Assembly (NCBI RefSeq): GCF_002025205.1
Contig: NZ_CP019947.1
Coordinates: 3,820,001 to 3,884,000 of the forward strand
Source: Pseudomonas sp. CC6-YY-74
Lineage (GTDB): Bacteria > Pseudomonadota > Gammaproteobacteria > Pseudomonadales > Pseudomonadaceae
Direction: 5' to 3'
Length of the DNA: 64,000 nucleotides
In this document: piece by piece, positions 26,092-35,716 of the stretch
Layout of the letters: every line of letters starts with the position of its first letter
How positions within the stretch are numbered: position 1 is the first letter of the stretch
Made by a program: the position numbers and the translations under genes
Notes under the pieces: generated by a model
Databases searched by the model: none
What the model saw: only the letters and a program-made list of their open reading frames with translations
Told to the model about the DNA's origin: nothing

Positions 26092-27789
26092 TTAACCGAC
26101 CATCAGCGGATCGCTGATCGCCATGCCATACATGGCGATCATGGTCAGGCTGCCGGCTGCCAGGAGGTAGTACAGGGTCGGCAGCATGGTCTTGCGCAGG
26201 GTGATGCCTTCACGCCCGAGCAGGCCCACGGTGGCCGAGGCCGCCACCACGTTGTGGATCGCGATCATGTTGCCCGCAGCCGCACCCACCGACTGCGCCG
26301 CCACCATCATCGCGCCAGACACGCCGAGCAGGCCGGCGGTGTTGAACTGGAACTGCGAGAGCATCAGGTTGGACACCGTGTTGGAGCCGGCGATAAAGGC
26401 GCCCAGCGCACCCACGGCCGGAGAGAAGAACGGATACACATCGCCCACGCTGTTGGCCACAAACTGCGCCATGGCCACCGGCATCGACACCAGATCGGAA
26501 CCGTTGACCCCGGAGTTGATCAGGATACGCACCATGGGAATGGTGAAGATCAACACGAAGCCGGCTCCCAGCAGGGTACGGCTCGACTCGCTGACCGCGG
26601 CCTTCACCTCGCTGAAGCGCATGCGGTGCAGGAAACAGGTCACGATAACTACCATGCACAGGATGCCACCCGGCAGGTACAGCGGTTGCAGGCTACCGGA
26701 AACGCCTGTCTCACCGAGGATGTCAGTCCAGCCGAAGCTGACCGCGATCAGCGCGGCCTTGAGCTCGGGGAAGATCCGCGAGGCCACCAGGAAGACTGCC
26801 AGCAACAGGTAAGGGGCCCACGCCATGGGTACGGACACCGGGGTCTTGCCCGCGACATCCTCGATCTTCATCTCGATCTTGCCCATCCACTCGGCTGGCC
26901 AGTCTTTGGCCTCGGCGAAGTCCCAGGTCTGTTTCGGCAGCAGGAAACCCGCCTTGGCAGCCGGTACGACGATGGCCAGACCGACCATGGCGCCGATCAT
27001 CGACGGAAACTCAGGACCGAGGAACACCCCGGCAGCCATGTACGGCACCGAGAAGCACAGCGCGGTGAAGATCGCGAATGGCGCCACCGCCAGGCCTTCT
27101 TTCCACGACTTATTCTTGCCGAAGAAACGGGTCATGATCATCACCATGATCAGCGGCATCAGCAGGCCGATCAGGCCATGGGTAATCGCCACCCGCGAGT
27201 AGATCAGGTGGAAGAACACTTCCCAGTTACTGTTCAAGGCCAGCAACTGCTCACTCATGCCGACCTTGTCCAGGCCGCCGGCCACGCCCACCAGAATCGG
27301 CGTACCGACCGCACCGAACGACACCGGCGTGGACTGCACCATCATCCCCAATACCACCGCGGCCAAAGCCGGGAAGCCCAGGGCCACCAACAGTGGCGCC
27401 GCCACCGCGGCAGGCGTGCCGAAGCCGGAGGCGCCCTCGATGAAGCAGCCGAACAGCCAGGCGACGATCAGGGCCTGCACCCGCCGATCCGGGGTGATGC
27501 CGGCAAAGCCGTGGCGGATGGCGGTGATGCCACCGGAGTGTTTGAGGGTGTTGAGCAGCAGAATCGCACCGAAGATGATCCACAGGATCGCGGCGGTGAG
27601 CAGCAACCCTTGCAAGCTGGAAGCCACGACCCGATTGAAGGACATATCCCAGGCGGTCAGGCCGATCAGAGCGGTGAGCAGGAAGACCACCGGCATGGCG
27701 TACTTGGCCGGCCAGCGAAAGCCGATCAGCAGCACACCTGCCAGCACCAGAGGTACGAAGGCGAGGATGGACAGTAGCGTTTGATTCAT
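26092..27789 (-). CDS. glcA: L-lactate permease family transporter, likely glycolate permease
   Basis: A 565-residue inner-membrane protein with about 12-14 hydrophobic helices of the LctP family. Conserved stretches include FIEGASGFGTPAAVAAPLLV and STPVSFGAVGTPILVG near the middle, and AAAGNMIAIHNVVAASATVG near the C-terminus. The family takes up lactate and glycolate. The position at the end of the glc gene group, as GlcA in E. coli, makes glycolate the likely main substrate; the sequence cannot separate it from LldP. It lies beyond a terminator after glcB, so it may have its own promoter at 27790-27910. Confidence 0.88.
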   Translation of the reverse strand: MNQTLLSILAFVPLVLAGVLLIGFRWPAKYAMPVVFLLTALIGLTAWDMSFNRVVASSLQGLLLTAAILWIIFGAILLLNTLKHSGGITAIRHGFAGITPDRRVQALIVAWLFGCFIEGASGFGTPAAVAAPLLVALGFPALAAVVLGMMVQSTPVSFGAVGTPILVGVAGGLDKVGMSEQLLALNSNWEVFFHLIYSRVAITHGLIGLLMPLIMVMIMTRFFGKNKSWKEGLAVAPFAIFTALCFSVPYMAAGVFLGPEFPSMIGAMVGLAIVVPAAKAGFLLPKQTWDFAEAKDWPAEWMGKIEMKIEDVAGKTPVSVPMAWAPYLLLAVFLVASRIFPELKAALIAVSFGWTDILGETGVSGSLQPLYLPGGILCMVVIVTCFLHRMRFSEVKAAVSESSRTLLGAGFVLIFTIPMVRILINSGVNGSDLVSMPVAMAQFVANSVGDVYPFFSPAVGALGAFIAGSNTVSNLMLSQFQFNTAGLLGVSGAMMVAAQSVGAAAGNMIAIHNVVAASATVGLLGREGITLRKTMLPTLYYLLAAGSLTMIAMYGMAISDPLMVG

Positions 27790-27910
27790 GGGTGGGTCCT
27801 TTTTATTTGTTGTGAACCACAGTTGCCCGGAAGATCCGGTATCACGCAGCGGAGCTTGTCAGGCCCGCGAACACCGCCTCTGGGCTGCGCCCATGCCGGC
27901 ATCCATGCTC

Positions 27911-27940
27911 AAAAGCCCCGGGCGCATGTGCGCACGGGGC
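27911..27940 (-). terminator. Intrinsic terminator of glcB
   Basis: On the minus strand GCCCCGTGCGCA pairs with TGCGCCCGGGGC (one internal mismatch; arms within 27915-27940), followed by TTTT (27911-27914). It lies 24 bp past the glcB stop and separates glcB from glcA. Confidence 0.75.
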
Positions 27941-27964
27941 CGAATATCAGTTACCAGTGAGGGC

Positions 27965-30142
27965 TTACGCCTCCTGCTTGAAGCGCAGACGCCAGGCGTG
28001 CAGCAGTGGCTCGGTATAGCCGCTGGGCTGTTCGCGACCCTTGAACACCAGGTCGCTGGCGGCCTGGAACGCGGCCGAAGCGACATAGTTGGTCGCCATC
28101 GGGCGGTACAGCGGGTCGCCGCCATTCTGCCCATCGACCACCTTGGCCATGCGCTGCAGGGTTTCCTCGACCTGCGCCCGCTCGACCACGCCGTGGTGCA
28201 ACCAGTTGGCAATGTGCTGGCTGGAGATACGCAAGGTGGCGCGGTCTTCCATCAGGCCGACGTTATGAATATCCGGCACCTTGGAGCAGCCGACGCCCTG
28301 CTCGACCCAGCGCACCACGTAACCGAGGATGCCCTGGCAGTTGTTGTCCAGTTCCTGCTGGATATCCGCTTCGCTCCACGTGCGCTCGGCCGCTACTGGT
28401 ACCGTCAACAGATCGTTGAGCAAGCTGTCGCGCTCGGCGTTGAAGTCGATGCTTTCCAGCTCGCGCTGCACCGCCTGCACGTCCACCTGGTGGTAGTGCA
28501 AGGCATGCAATACGGCGGCGGTTGGCGACGGCACCCAGGCGGTATTGGCGCCGGCCAGCGGGTGGGCAATCTTCTGTTCGAGCATGGCCGCCATCAGATC
28601 CGGCATGGCCCACATGCCCTTACCGATCTGCGCGCGGCCACGCAGGCCGCCGCTCAGCCCGACCAGCACGTTGTTGCGCTCGTAGGCCTGAATCCACGGG
28701 GTGGTTTTCATCTCGCCCTTGCGCAGCATCGGCCCGGCTTCCATGGCCGTGTGCATCTCGTCGCCGGTGCGGTCGAGGAAGCCGGTGTTGATGAAGGCCA
28801 CCCGCGTGCTGGCGGCGGCGATGCAGGCCTGGAGGTTGACGCTGGTGCGCCGTTCCTCGTCCATGATGCCCATCTTCAGGGTGTTGCGTGGCAGCGCCAG
28901 GAGGTCTTCGATACGCGCGAACAACTGGTCGGCGAAGGCCACTTCAAGCGGGCCGTGCATCTTCGGCTTGACGATATACACGCTGCCGCTGCGCGAATTG
29001 CCCCGGCGCTTGAGGTCGTGCAGGGCGATCAGGCTGGTCATCACGCCATCGAGAATGCCTTCGGCAATCTCGCGGCCCTCACCATCGAGGATCGCCGGGT
29101 TAGTCATCAGATGGCCAACGTTACGCACGAACATGAGCGAACGACCCTGCAGGCTCAGGCTAGCACCGTCGGCGCCGATGTATTGACGATCCGGGTTGAG
29201 ACGGCGAGTGATGCGCTGGCCGCCCTTGTCCAGTTCCTCGCTGAGGTCGCCCTTCATCAGGCCCAACCAGTTGCGGTAGATCAGCACCTTGTCGTCGGCA
29301 TCGACGGCGGCGACCGAGTCTTCGCAATCGAGAATGGTCGACAGCGCCGCTTCCAGCAGCAGGTCCTTGACCCCAGCCGCATCGGTGGCGCCGGTAGGGC
29401 TGTGCGGGTCGATCTGGATTTCCACGTGCAGGCCGTGGTTTTTCAGCAGCACGGCGGTTGGCGCGGCGGCTTCGCCCTGATGACCGAGAAACTTCTCCGG
29501 CTGCTTGAGCGCGGTCTGGCTGCCGTTCGCCAGGGTCACCTGGAGCTGGCCGTCGACCACCCGATAGCTGACGGAATCGGCATGGCTGCCGCTGGCCAGC
29601 GGCGCAGCCTGATCGAGGAAGGCACGGGCGAAGGCAATCACCTTGGCCCCGCGCACCTGGTTGTAGCCGGGGCCTTTCTGCGCCCCGCCCGCTTCGCTGA
29701 TCGCATCGGTGCCGTACAGGGCGTCGTACAGCGAGCCCCAGCGGGCGTTGGCGGCGTTCAGCGCGTAGCGCGCGTTCATCACCGGCACCACCAGCTGCGG
29801 GCCGGCCTGGCTGCTGATTTCGCTGTCGACATTGGCGGTGCTGGCCTGTATCTCGGTCGGTGGCGGCAGCAGGTAACCGATGGTTTCGAGGAAGGCGCGA
29901 TAGGCCGGCATATCCGTCACCGGACCCGGATTGGCGCGGTGCCAATGGTCCAGCTCACCCTGCAGACGATCGCGCTCGGCCAGCAGCGCGCGATTCTGTG
30001 GCGCCAGGTCGTGCACCAGGGCATCGAAGCCAGCCCAGAAAGCGGCGCTCTCCAGACCGCTGCCCGGCAGCACTTCTTCATCAACGAAACGTTGCAGCTT
30101 GGCGGCCACTTGCAGGCGCTGGCAGTTCACGCGTTCGGTCAT
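27965..30142 (-). CDS. glcB: Malate synthase G
   Basis: A 725-residue monomeric malate synthase that condenses glyoxylate with acetyl-CoA to malate. The length and the segments LKNHGLHVEIQIDP, TILDCEDSVAAVDADDK, RSGSVYIVKPKMHGP, LKMGIMDEERRTSVNL and GKGMWAMPDLMAAML are those of isoform G rather than A. It consumes the glyoxylate made by GlcDEF. Placement between glcG and glcA completes a glycolate-use unit. The start MTERVNCQRLQVAAK fits the family. Confidence 0.97.
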   Translation of the reverse strand: MTERVNCQRLQVAAKLQRFVDEEVLPGSGLESAAFWAGFDALVHDLAPQNRALLAERDRLQGELDHWHRANPGPVTDMPAYRAFLETIGYLLPPPTEIQASTANVDSEISSQAGPQLVVPVMNARYALNAANARWGSLYDALYGTDAISEAGGAQKGPGYNQVRGAKVIAFARAFLDQAAPLASGSHADSVSYRVVDGQLQVTLANGSQTALKQPEKFLGHQGEAAAPTAVLLKNHGLHVEIQIDPHSPTGATDAAGVKDLLLEAALSTILDCEDSVAAVDADDKVLIYRNWLGLMKGDLSEELDKGGQRITRRLNPDRQYIGADGASLSLQGRSLMFVRNVGHLMTNPAILDGEGREIAEGILDGVMTSLIALHDLKRRGNSRSGSVYIVKPKMHGPLEVAFADQLFARIEDLLALPRNTLKMGIMDEERRTSVNLQACIAAASTRVAFINTGFLDRTGDEMHTAMEAGPMLRKGEMKTTPWIQAYERNNVLVGLSGGLRGRAQIGKGMWAMPDLMAAMLEQKIAHPLAGANTAWVPSPTAAVLHALHYHQVDVQAVQRELESIDFNAERDSLLNDLLTVPVAAERTWSEADIQQELDNNCQGILGYVVRWVEQGVGCSKVPDIHNVGLMEDRATLRISSQHIANWLHHGVVERAQVEETLQRMAKVVDGQNGGDPLYRPMATNYVASAAFQAASDLVFKGREQPSGYTEPLLHAWRLRFKQEA

Positions 30143-30238
30143 CTTCGGCTCTCCAATTCAGTTATCCGCCGCCCCGCTACAGCAGTCGCGGGGGCAGGTT
30201 TTTCGGCGCTGCGCGTAGCAACCGCAGCGCTATTGCGT

Positions 30239-30640
30239 TCAGACCAGGGCGGCGACACCGGCCTTGGCGACCTGGGCGTCCTGATCGGCTTTGACCCCGG
30301 ACACGCCAACCGCACCAATCACCTGGCCGTCGACGATCAGCGGGACCCCGCCTTCGAGCGACGTCAGCAGCGGCGCGGACAGGAAGGCACTGCGGCCGCC
30401 GTTGACCATGTCCTCGTAACCCTTGGTCTCGCGCCGACCGATGGCCGAGCTACGCGCCTTCTCAGTGGCGATGTAGGCAGCGATCGGAGCGCAACCATCG
30501 AGGCGCTCGAGGGCCAACGGATGACCGCCGTCATCGACTACGGCTATGGCTACGGCCCAGTTGTGCTGCTGCGCTTCGGCGCGCGCAGCGGCAAGGATGC
30601 GGGCGACTTCGGCTTGACCCAGTACGGCTTTGCTGTGCAT
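30239..30640 (-). CDS. glcG: GlcG/HbpS-like heme-binding family protein
   Basis: A 133-residue protein starting MHSKAVLGQAEVARIL. It shows the family features AVAIAVVDDGGHPLALERLD, EKARSSAIGRRE and GGVPLIVDGQVIGAVGVSG. GlcG members accompany glycolate oxidase genes and share the HbpS fold, but their role is unknown. The start at 30640 gives the usual length; the longer frame overlaps glcF. It is 68 bp after glcF and 96 bp before glcB. Confidence 0.93.
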   Translation of the reverse strand: MHSKAVLGQAEVARILAAARAEAQQHNWAVAIAVVDDGGHPLALERLDGCAPIAAYIATEKARSSAIGRRETKGYEDMVNGGRSAFLSAPLLTSLEGGVPLIVDGQVIGAVGVSGVKADQDAQVAKAGVAALV

Positions 30641-30708
30641 GTGTGGTTCCTCGTGATTGATTGGCGCGCAGTGCGCGAAATTCGTCGCCCGGGTAAGGGC
30701 AGTGGTTC

Positions 30709-31926
30709 TCAGCCCATGGCTTGTTCGACCAGCTCGATCCAGTGGCGTACCGGGGTACGCCCGGCGCCATCGAGGTGGGTCTGGCAGCCGATATTGGCGG
30801 TGACTATCACCTCCGGCTTGCCGCTTTCCAGGGCGTCCATCTTGTTGTCGCGCAACTGCCTGGACAGCTGCGGTTGCGTGATCGAATAGGTCCCGGCCGA
30901 ACCGCAGCACAGGTGCCCATCGCTAACCGCGGTGAGCTGGAAGCCCAGACGGCTGAGCACGCCCTCGACGGCGCCGCCGAGCTTCTGCGCGTGCTGCAGG
31001 GTGCAGGGGCAATGGAAGGCCAAGCGCTGGTCGCTGCGCACGCCGAGCTGTTCCAGCGCCTCGCCGCGCAGCACTTCGACCAGATCCTTGGCCAACTCGC
31101 TGACCCGCTTGGCTTTCGCCGCATAGGCCGGGTCGTGCTCGAGCAGGTGGCCGTACTCCTTGACGAAGGCACCGCAGCCGCTGGCGGTCTGCACGATGGC
31201 TTCGGCGCCACCCTGGATTGCCGGCCACCAAGCATCGATATTGCGCCGGGCGCGCTGCAGGCCCTGTTCCTGGGCGTTGAGGTGGTAATCCACGGCGCCG
31301 CAGCAGCCGGCCTCGCGGATCGGCGTGACGCTGATGCCGAGTCGATCGAGCACCCGCGCGCTGGCCGCGTTGGTGTTGGGCGACAGGCCCGCCTGCACGC
31401 AGCCTTCGAGGATCAACACGCGACGGTCATGGCGCACCTGCGGCCGTGGCTTGGCCGGGTGAATCTGCCGGGGCAACTTGGCCTTGAGTACGCCCGGTAA
31501 CAGCGGCCGGAAGGCCTCTCCAGCCTGGACCAAGGCCTTGAACAGCGCCGGACGCGGCACCAGGGCGCGCAGGCTTTCGCGCAGCACGCGCTGGCCCAGC
31601 GGCCGCGGTACCGCCGCGTCGACCACCGCGCGGCCGATATCCAGCAGGTTGTGATAGTCCACCCCGGATGGGCAGGTGGTTTCGCAGTTGCGGCAGGTCA
31701 GGCAGCGGTCCAGGTGCAACTGGGTCTTGGCGGTAACTTGATTGCCTTCGAGCACCTGCTTGATCAGGTAGATGCGCCCACGCGGGCCGTCCAGCTCGTC
31801 GCCGAGCAGCTGGTAGGTCGGGCAGGTGGCGTTGCAGAAGCCGCAATGCACGCAGCTGCGCAGGATGCTTTCGGCTTCTTCGCCGCGCGGCAGGCGCTTG
31901 GCCTGTTCGGTTAAATTCGTCTGCAC
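30709..31926 (-). CDS. glcF: Glycolate oxidase iron-sulfur subunit
   Basis: A 405-residue protein with two [4Fe-4S] motifs near the N-terminus: CVHCGFCNATCPTY and CLTCRNCETTCPSG. Two cysteine-rich CCG domains follow, one with AGCCGAVDYHL and the other with LCCGSAGTYSI. It passes electrons from the GlcD/GlcE flavoproteins towards the quinone pool at the membrane. It starts 3 bp before the glcE stop, indicating translational coupling in glcDEF. Confidence 0.96.
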   Translation of the reverse strand: MQTNLTEQAKRLPRGEEAESILRSCVHCGFCNATCPTYQLLGDELDGPRGRIYLIKQVLEGNQVTAKTQLHLDRCLTCRNCETTCPSGVDYHNLLDIGRAVVDAAVPRPLGQRVLRESLRALVPRPALFKALVQAGEAFRPLLPGVLKAKLPRQIHPAKPRPQVRHDRRVLILEGCVQAGLSPNTNAASARVLDRLGISVTPIREAGCCGAVDYHLNAQEQGLQRARRNIDAWWPAIQGGAEAIVQTASGCGAFVKEYGHLLEHDPAYAAKAKRVSELAKDLVEVLRGEALEQLGVRSDQRLAFHCPCTLQHAQKLGGAVEGVLSRLGFQLTAVSDGHLCCGSAGTYSITQPQLSRQLRDNKMDALESGKPEVIVTANIGCQTHLDGAGRTPVRHWIELVEQAMG

Positions 31927-31929
31927 GGC

Positions 31930-32994
31930 TTACACCTCGGCATACATGCGGCCAGCGTTGAAGATCCCTTGCGGGTCGAGCTGGGTTTTCAGCTGGCGGT
32001 GATAGCGCAGCAAAGGCGCGGCCAGGGGCTGGAACGGGCTGTCGCAGACGCCGGCAGTGAAGCAGGTGGCATGGCCGCCGGCGGCACTGGCGCTGCTGCG
32101 AATCTGCGCCGCCTCGGCAGTCGATTTCAGCCAGCGCTGGGCACCGCCCCAGTCGATCAACTGATCGCCGGGCAGGTTCAACACCGCAGTGTTATTGGGC
32201 AGCGACAGGCGCCACAACGGCCGCGGATCGGCGAAGAACGCCAGGCGCTGCTCGTTCAGCTGCTCCCAGTAGGTCGGGTCGAGCAGCTCGCCACCCAGGC
32301 TCTTGCGAGCGGCGGCCACCGAACCTTCGCCGCCTTCCAGGCGCAGGTGCAGGGCGCGACCGTCATGACTGGCGGCGCTCAGCGGGATCGGCTGCTGGCC
32401 CCACTCGGCAAGCTTGCGCAGGGCGCTCTCGACGTCCATCGGCAGGCGCAGGCTGAGGCACTGACGGGGCTTGGGCAGGACCTTGAGCGACACTTCGGTG
32501 ATCAGCCCCAGGCAGCCGAAACTGCCCGCCAGCAAACGCGACAGGTCATAGCCGGCGACGTTCTTCATCACCTCGCCGCCGAAGCGCAGATGCTTGCCAT
32601 GGCCGGTGATCAGGCGGGTGCCCAGGACCATGTCACGCACCGAACCGACCCAGGGCCGACGCGGTCCGGACAGCCCGCTGGCGACCATGCCGCCGACAGT
32701 GGCGCCACCAGCGAAACTCGGCGCCTCGCAGGTGAGCATCTGCCCGGCCTCATCCAACGCCGCCTGCAACTCGACCAGCGGGGTGCCGGCGCGGGCGGTG
32801 ATCACCAGCTCGGTCGGGTCGTAGCTGACGATGCCGCGATGGGCACGGCTGTCGATCAGCTCGCCGCTGACCGGGCGGCCGAGAAAGGCCTTGCTGTTAC
32901 CGCCCTGAATACGCAGCGCAAGCGAATTATTGAGGGCGTGATTGACCTGCTCCAGCAGCGCCGTGCTGGCATCGAAATTATCCGGCATGGCCAT
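31930..32994 (-). CDS. glcE: Glycolate oxidase FAD-binding subunit
   Basis: A 354-residue FAD-binding subunit of glycolate dehydrogenase. It has an N-terminal FAD_binding_4 region (LALRIQGGNSKAFLGRPVSG, then GGATVGGMVASGLSGPRRP) and GEVMKNVAGYDLSRLLAGSF, typical of GlcE. The start MAMPDNFDAS at 32994 overlaps the glcD stop (TGATG), so translation is coupled; MPDNF at 32988 is an alternative. The open frame extending to 33171 is not used because it runs into glcD. Confidence 0.94.
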   Translation of the reverse strand: MAMPDNFDASTALLEQVNHALNNSLALRIQGGNSKAFLGRPVSGELIDSRAHRGIVSYDPTELVITARAGTPLVELQAALDEAGQMLTCEAPSFAGGATVGGMVASGLSGPRRPWVGSVRDMVLGTRLITGHGKHLRFGGEVMKNVAGYDLSRLLAGSFGCLGLITEVSLKVLPKPRQCLSLRLPMDVESALRKLAEWGQQPIPLSAASHDGRALHLRLEGGEGSVAAARKSLGGELLDPTYWEQLNEQRLAFFADPRPLWRLSLPNNTAVLNLPGDQLIDWGGAQRWLKSTAEAAQIRSSASAAGGHATCFTAGVCDSPFQPLAAPLLRYHRQLKTQLDPQGIFNAGRMYAEV

Positions 32995-34493
32995 CAGAAA
33001 CGCTCCAGTTCGGGGAAAGGCAGCTGACCGAGGTGCACGTGCATGGCGCCGAATTCGGCGCAGCGGTGCAGGGTCGGGATGTTCTTGCCTGGATTGAGCA
33101 GGCCCTTGGGATCGAAGGCCGCTTTCACCGCGTGGAACAGGGTCAGCTCGTCGCTGTTGAACTGGCTGCACATCTGGTTGATCTTCTCGCGGCCGACGCC
33201 GTGCTCGCCGGTGATACTGCCGCCGACTTTGACGCAGAGTTCGAGGATCTTGCCGCCGATGGCTTCGGCGCGCTCCAGTTCGCCGGGCTGGTTGGCATCG
33301 AACAGGATCAGCGGGTGCATGTTGCCGTCACCGGCATGGAACACGTTGGCCACGCGCAGGCCGTACTCGGCGGACAGCTCGGCGATGCCACGCAGTACGC
33401 CGGGCAACTCGCGGCGTGGAATGGTGCCGTCCATGCAGTAATAGTCCGGCGAGATGCGCCCGACTGCCGGGAAGGCGTTCTTGCGCCCGGCCCAGAACTT
33501 GACCCGCTCGGCCTCGTCGCGGGCCAGGCGCACTTCGCTGGCACCGGCCGCCTGCAGCACCGCCCGCACCCGTTCGCAGTCGTCGTGCACGTCGGCTTCG
33601 ACGCCGTCCAGTTCACAGAGCAGGATGGCTTCGGCCTCGACCGGGTAACCGGCATGGATAAAGTCTTCCACCGCCCTGATCGCCAGGTTGTCCATCATCT
33701 CCAGGCCACCGGGGATGATGCCGGCGGCGATGATGGCGCCGACCGCACGCCCGGCCTTCTCCACCGAATCGAAACTGGCCAGCAGCACCTTGGCCACCTG
33801 CGGCTTGGGCAGCAGCTTGACCGTGACCTCGGTGATGATGCCGAGCATGCCTTCCGAGCCGGTGAACAGCGCCAGCAGATCGAAGCCCGGTGCATCCAGG
33901 GCATCGCTGCCCAGGGTCATGCGCTCGCCCTCGACCGTGAGGACTTCCACCTTGAGCAGGTTGTGCACGGTCAGGCCGTATTTCAGGCAATGCACGCCGC
34001 CGGCGTTCTCGGCGACGTTGCCGCCGATCGAACAGGCGATCTGCGAGGACGGATCCGGCGCGTAATACAGCTCATGCGGCGCGGCAGCCTGGGAAATCGC
34101 CAGGTTGCGCACGCCGGGCTGGACCCGGGCAAAGCGCCCGGCCGGGTTGACCTCGAGAATCTTGTTGAAGCGCGCCATCACCAGCAGGATGCCCTGCTCC
34201 AGCGGCAAGGCGCCGCCGGACAAGCCGGTACCGGCACCGCGCGCCACCACCGGCACGCCACGCTGGTAGCAGAGTTTAAGCAGGCGCTCGACCTGCTCGA
34301 TGCGCTCGGGCAGCACCACCAGCATCGGCGTGACGGTATAGGCCGAGAGGCCATCGCACTCGTAGGGTTTGAGGTCTTCCTGATCGTGCAGCACGTCCAG
34401 GTCCGGCAGCTGCTCGCGCAATGCGGCCAGCAGGGCTGGCTTATCGACCGAGGGCAACGGGCCATCGACGCGCTCGTCGTACAGAATGCTCAT
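32994..34493 (-). CDS. glcD: Glycolate oxidase catalytic FAD subunit
   Basis: A 499-residue FAD-linked oxidase, the catalytic subunit that oxidises glycolate to glyoxylate. FAD-binding motifs are PVVARGAGTGLSGGALPLEQ and SSQIACSIGGNVAENAGGVH. The C-terminal FAD-oxidase domain has VFHAGDGNMHPLILFD and SITGEHGVGREK. It is the first gene of the minus-strand glc operon. The divergent regulator glcC and two CTGGTnnnACCAG palindromes lie just upstream. Confidence 0.97.
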   Translation of the reverse strand: MSILYDERVDGPLPSVDKPALLAALREQLPDLDVLHDQEDLKPYECDGLSAYTVTPMLVVLPERIEQVERLLKLCYQRGVPVVARGAGTGLSGGALPLEQGILLVMARFNKILEVNPAGRFARVQPGVRNLAISQAAAPHELYYAPDPSSQIACSIGGNVAENAGGVHCLKYGLTVHNLLKVEVLTVEGERMTLGSDALDAPGFDLLALFTGSEGMLGIITEVTVKLLPKPQVAKVLLASFDSVEKAGRAVGAIIAAGIIPGGLEMMDNLAIRAVEDFIHAGYPVEAEAILLCELDGVEADVHDDCERVRAVLQAAGASEVRLARDEAERVKFWAGRKNAFPAVGRISPDYYCMDGTIPRRELPGVLRGIAELSAEYGLRVANVFHAGDGNMHPLILFDANQPGELERAEAIGGKILELCVKVGGSITGEHGVGREKINQMCSQFNSDELTLFHAVKAAFDPKGLLNPGKNIPTLHRCAEFGAMHVHLGQLPFPELERF

Positions 34494-34610
34494 GGCAGGC
34501 TCACTCAGGTGGCGTAGCGGGTGTCATCGTTATGGCGCAGCCGGACTGTGGTGCGCTGGTTGTGCCGCATGGTTAGGCCCTGGCAACCTTGGCGTCCATC
34601 GCCAGACACA

Positions 34611-34623
34611 CTGGTATGACCAG
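34611..34623. promoter_or_regulatory. Predicted GlcC operator, glcD side
   Basis: CTGGTATGACCAG is a perfect CTGGTnnnACCAG palindrome, the TGGTnnnACCA form bound by many FadR-subfamily GntR regulators. It lies 118 bp upstream of the glcD start in the glcD-glcC intergenic region. A second copy is at 34720-34732. Confidence 0.7.
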
Positions 34624-34719
34624 TTTTTTTCGACTCGCGCGTCACCACTTATCGACTCAGGCTTTATCAATACTGGCTAACACGCTTATATTGCTCAGCC
34701 GAAGTCCGCCAAACCATAA

Positions 34720-34732
34720 CTGGTCCTACCAG
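34720..34732. promoter_or_regulatory. Predicted GlcC operator, glcC side
   Basis: CTGGTCCTACCAG is a perfect palindrome identical to the site at 34611-34623 except for its 3-base centre. It ends 17 bp before the glcC start codon, where binding could limit the regulator's own expression. Confidence 0.7.
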
Positions 34733-34749
34733 TAATCGAGTGCGCCATA

Positions 34750-35526
34750 ATGGACCCAGAACAGCCCGCAGTACGCCGCCAGGTCAGCGATGTAGTGGCC
34801 GAAAAAATTGAACGGCTGATCGTCGACGGCGTGCTCAAGGTGGGCCAGGCCCTGCCCTCGGAACGGCGCCTGTGCGAGAAGCTGGGGATCTCCCGTTCGG
34901 CACTGCGCGAAGGGCTCAAGGTGCTGCGCGGGCGCGGCATCATCGAAACCGCGCAAGGCCGCGACTCGCGGGTCGCGACCCTGAACGGGCCGCGCGATGC
35001 CAGCCCGCTGATGCACCTGTTCAACTCGCAGCCGCGCACCCTGTTCGATCTGCTCGAAGTGCGCGCCCTGCTCGAGGCCGAGTCGGCGCGCCTGGCCGCC
35101 CTGCGCGGTACCGATGCGGATTTCGTCCTGCTGACCCGACGCTACGAGGAAATGCTCGCCGCCCACAACGAGCCGCCAAGCGACGTCGATCCGCGCGAGC
35201 ATGCGCGTCTCGACCATGCCTTCCACCTGGCGATCTGCGAGGCGTCGCACAACCCGGTGCTGCTGCACACCCTGCAGTCGCTGACCGACCTGATGCTCAG
35301 CACGGTGTTCGCCTCGGTCAACAACCTCTATCACCGGCCCCTGCAGAAACGCCAGATCGACCGCCAGCACTCGCGCCTGTACCACGCGGTGATCGAGCGC
35401 CTGCCGGAACTGGCGCAGCGCGCCGCCCGCGAGCACATCCACAGCATTCGCGACAACCTCAAGGAAATCGAGCAGGAGGAACAACGCCTGGTGCGCGCGA
35501 CCATGCGCCTGGAGGGTTGGTCGTGA
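34750..35526 (+). CDS. glcC: GntR/FadR-family regulator of glycolate genes
   Basis: A 258-residue regulator with an N-terminal winged helix (VSDVVAEKIERLIVDGVLKVG, then LPSERRLCEKLGISRSALRE) and an all-helical FCD effector domain. Metal and ligand residues of FCD domains are visible as LDHAFHLAI and RQHSRLYHAVIER. Divergent orientation from glcDEFG identifies it as GlcC, which activates the operon with glycolate or glyoxylate in E. coli. Two palindromes in the shared promoter region are its likely binding sites. Confidence 0.92.
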   Translation: MDPEQPAVRRQVSDVVAEKIERLIVDGVLKVGQALPSERRLCEKLGISRSALREGLKVLRGRGIIETAQGRDSRVATLNGPRDASPLMHLFNSQPRTLFDLLEVRALLEAESARLAALRGTDADFVLLTRRYEEMLAAHNEPPSDVDPREHARLDHAFHLAICEASHNPVLLHTLQSLTDLMLSTVFASVNNLYHRPLQKRQIDRQHSRLYHAVIERLPELAQRAAREHIHSIRDNLKEIEQEEQRLVRATMRLEGWS

Positions 35527-35716
35527 TCGGTCGGGGAGGGGCGCATTGAGGGTTAGCGGCGCGTAACGCCGATCCTGCACCGACCACCGCGTTGTGGGCG
35601 CCGCGTAAGCCACCAGGGGCTGCCTATGCCGGGCACCGGCTTGCCGCCTAACCCAGCCTACGCCCGCGAACGTCCGTGCTAGACTCGCGCGCTTCCGATT
35701 TGTGGTGAATTCTGTC

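Noticed and set aside
26080..27777. 565-codon plus-strand frame opposite glcA
   Set aside because: Composition is rich in His, Arg and Gln with no domain, while the minus strand encodes a complete permease.
27788..30889. 1033-codon plus-strand open frame opposite glcB and glcG
   Set aside because: It is antisense to malate synthase G, which has full family motifs. Long antisense frames are expected in high-GC Pseudomonas genes.
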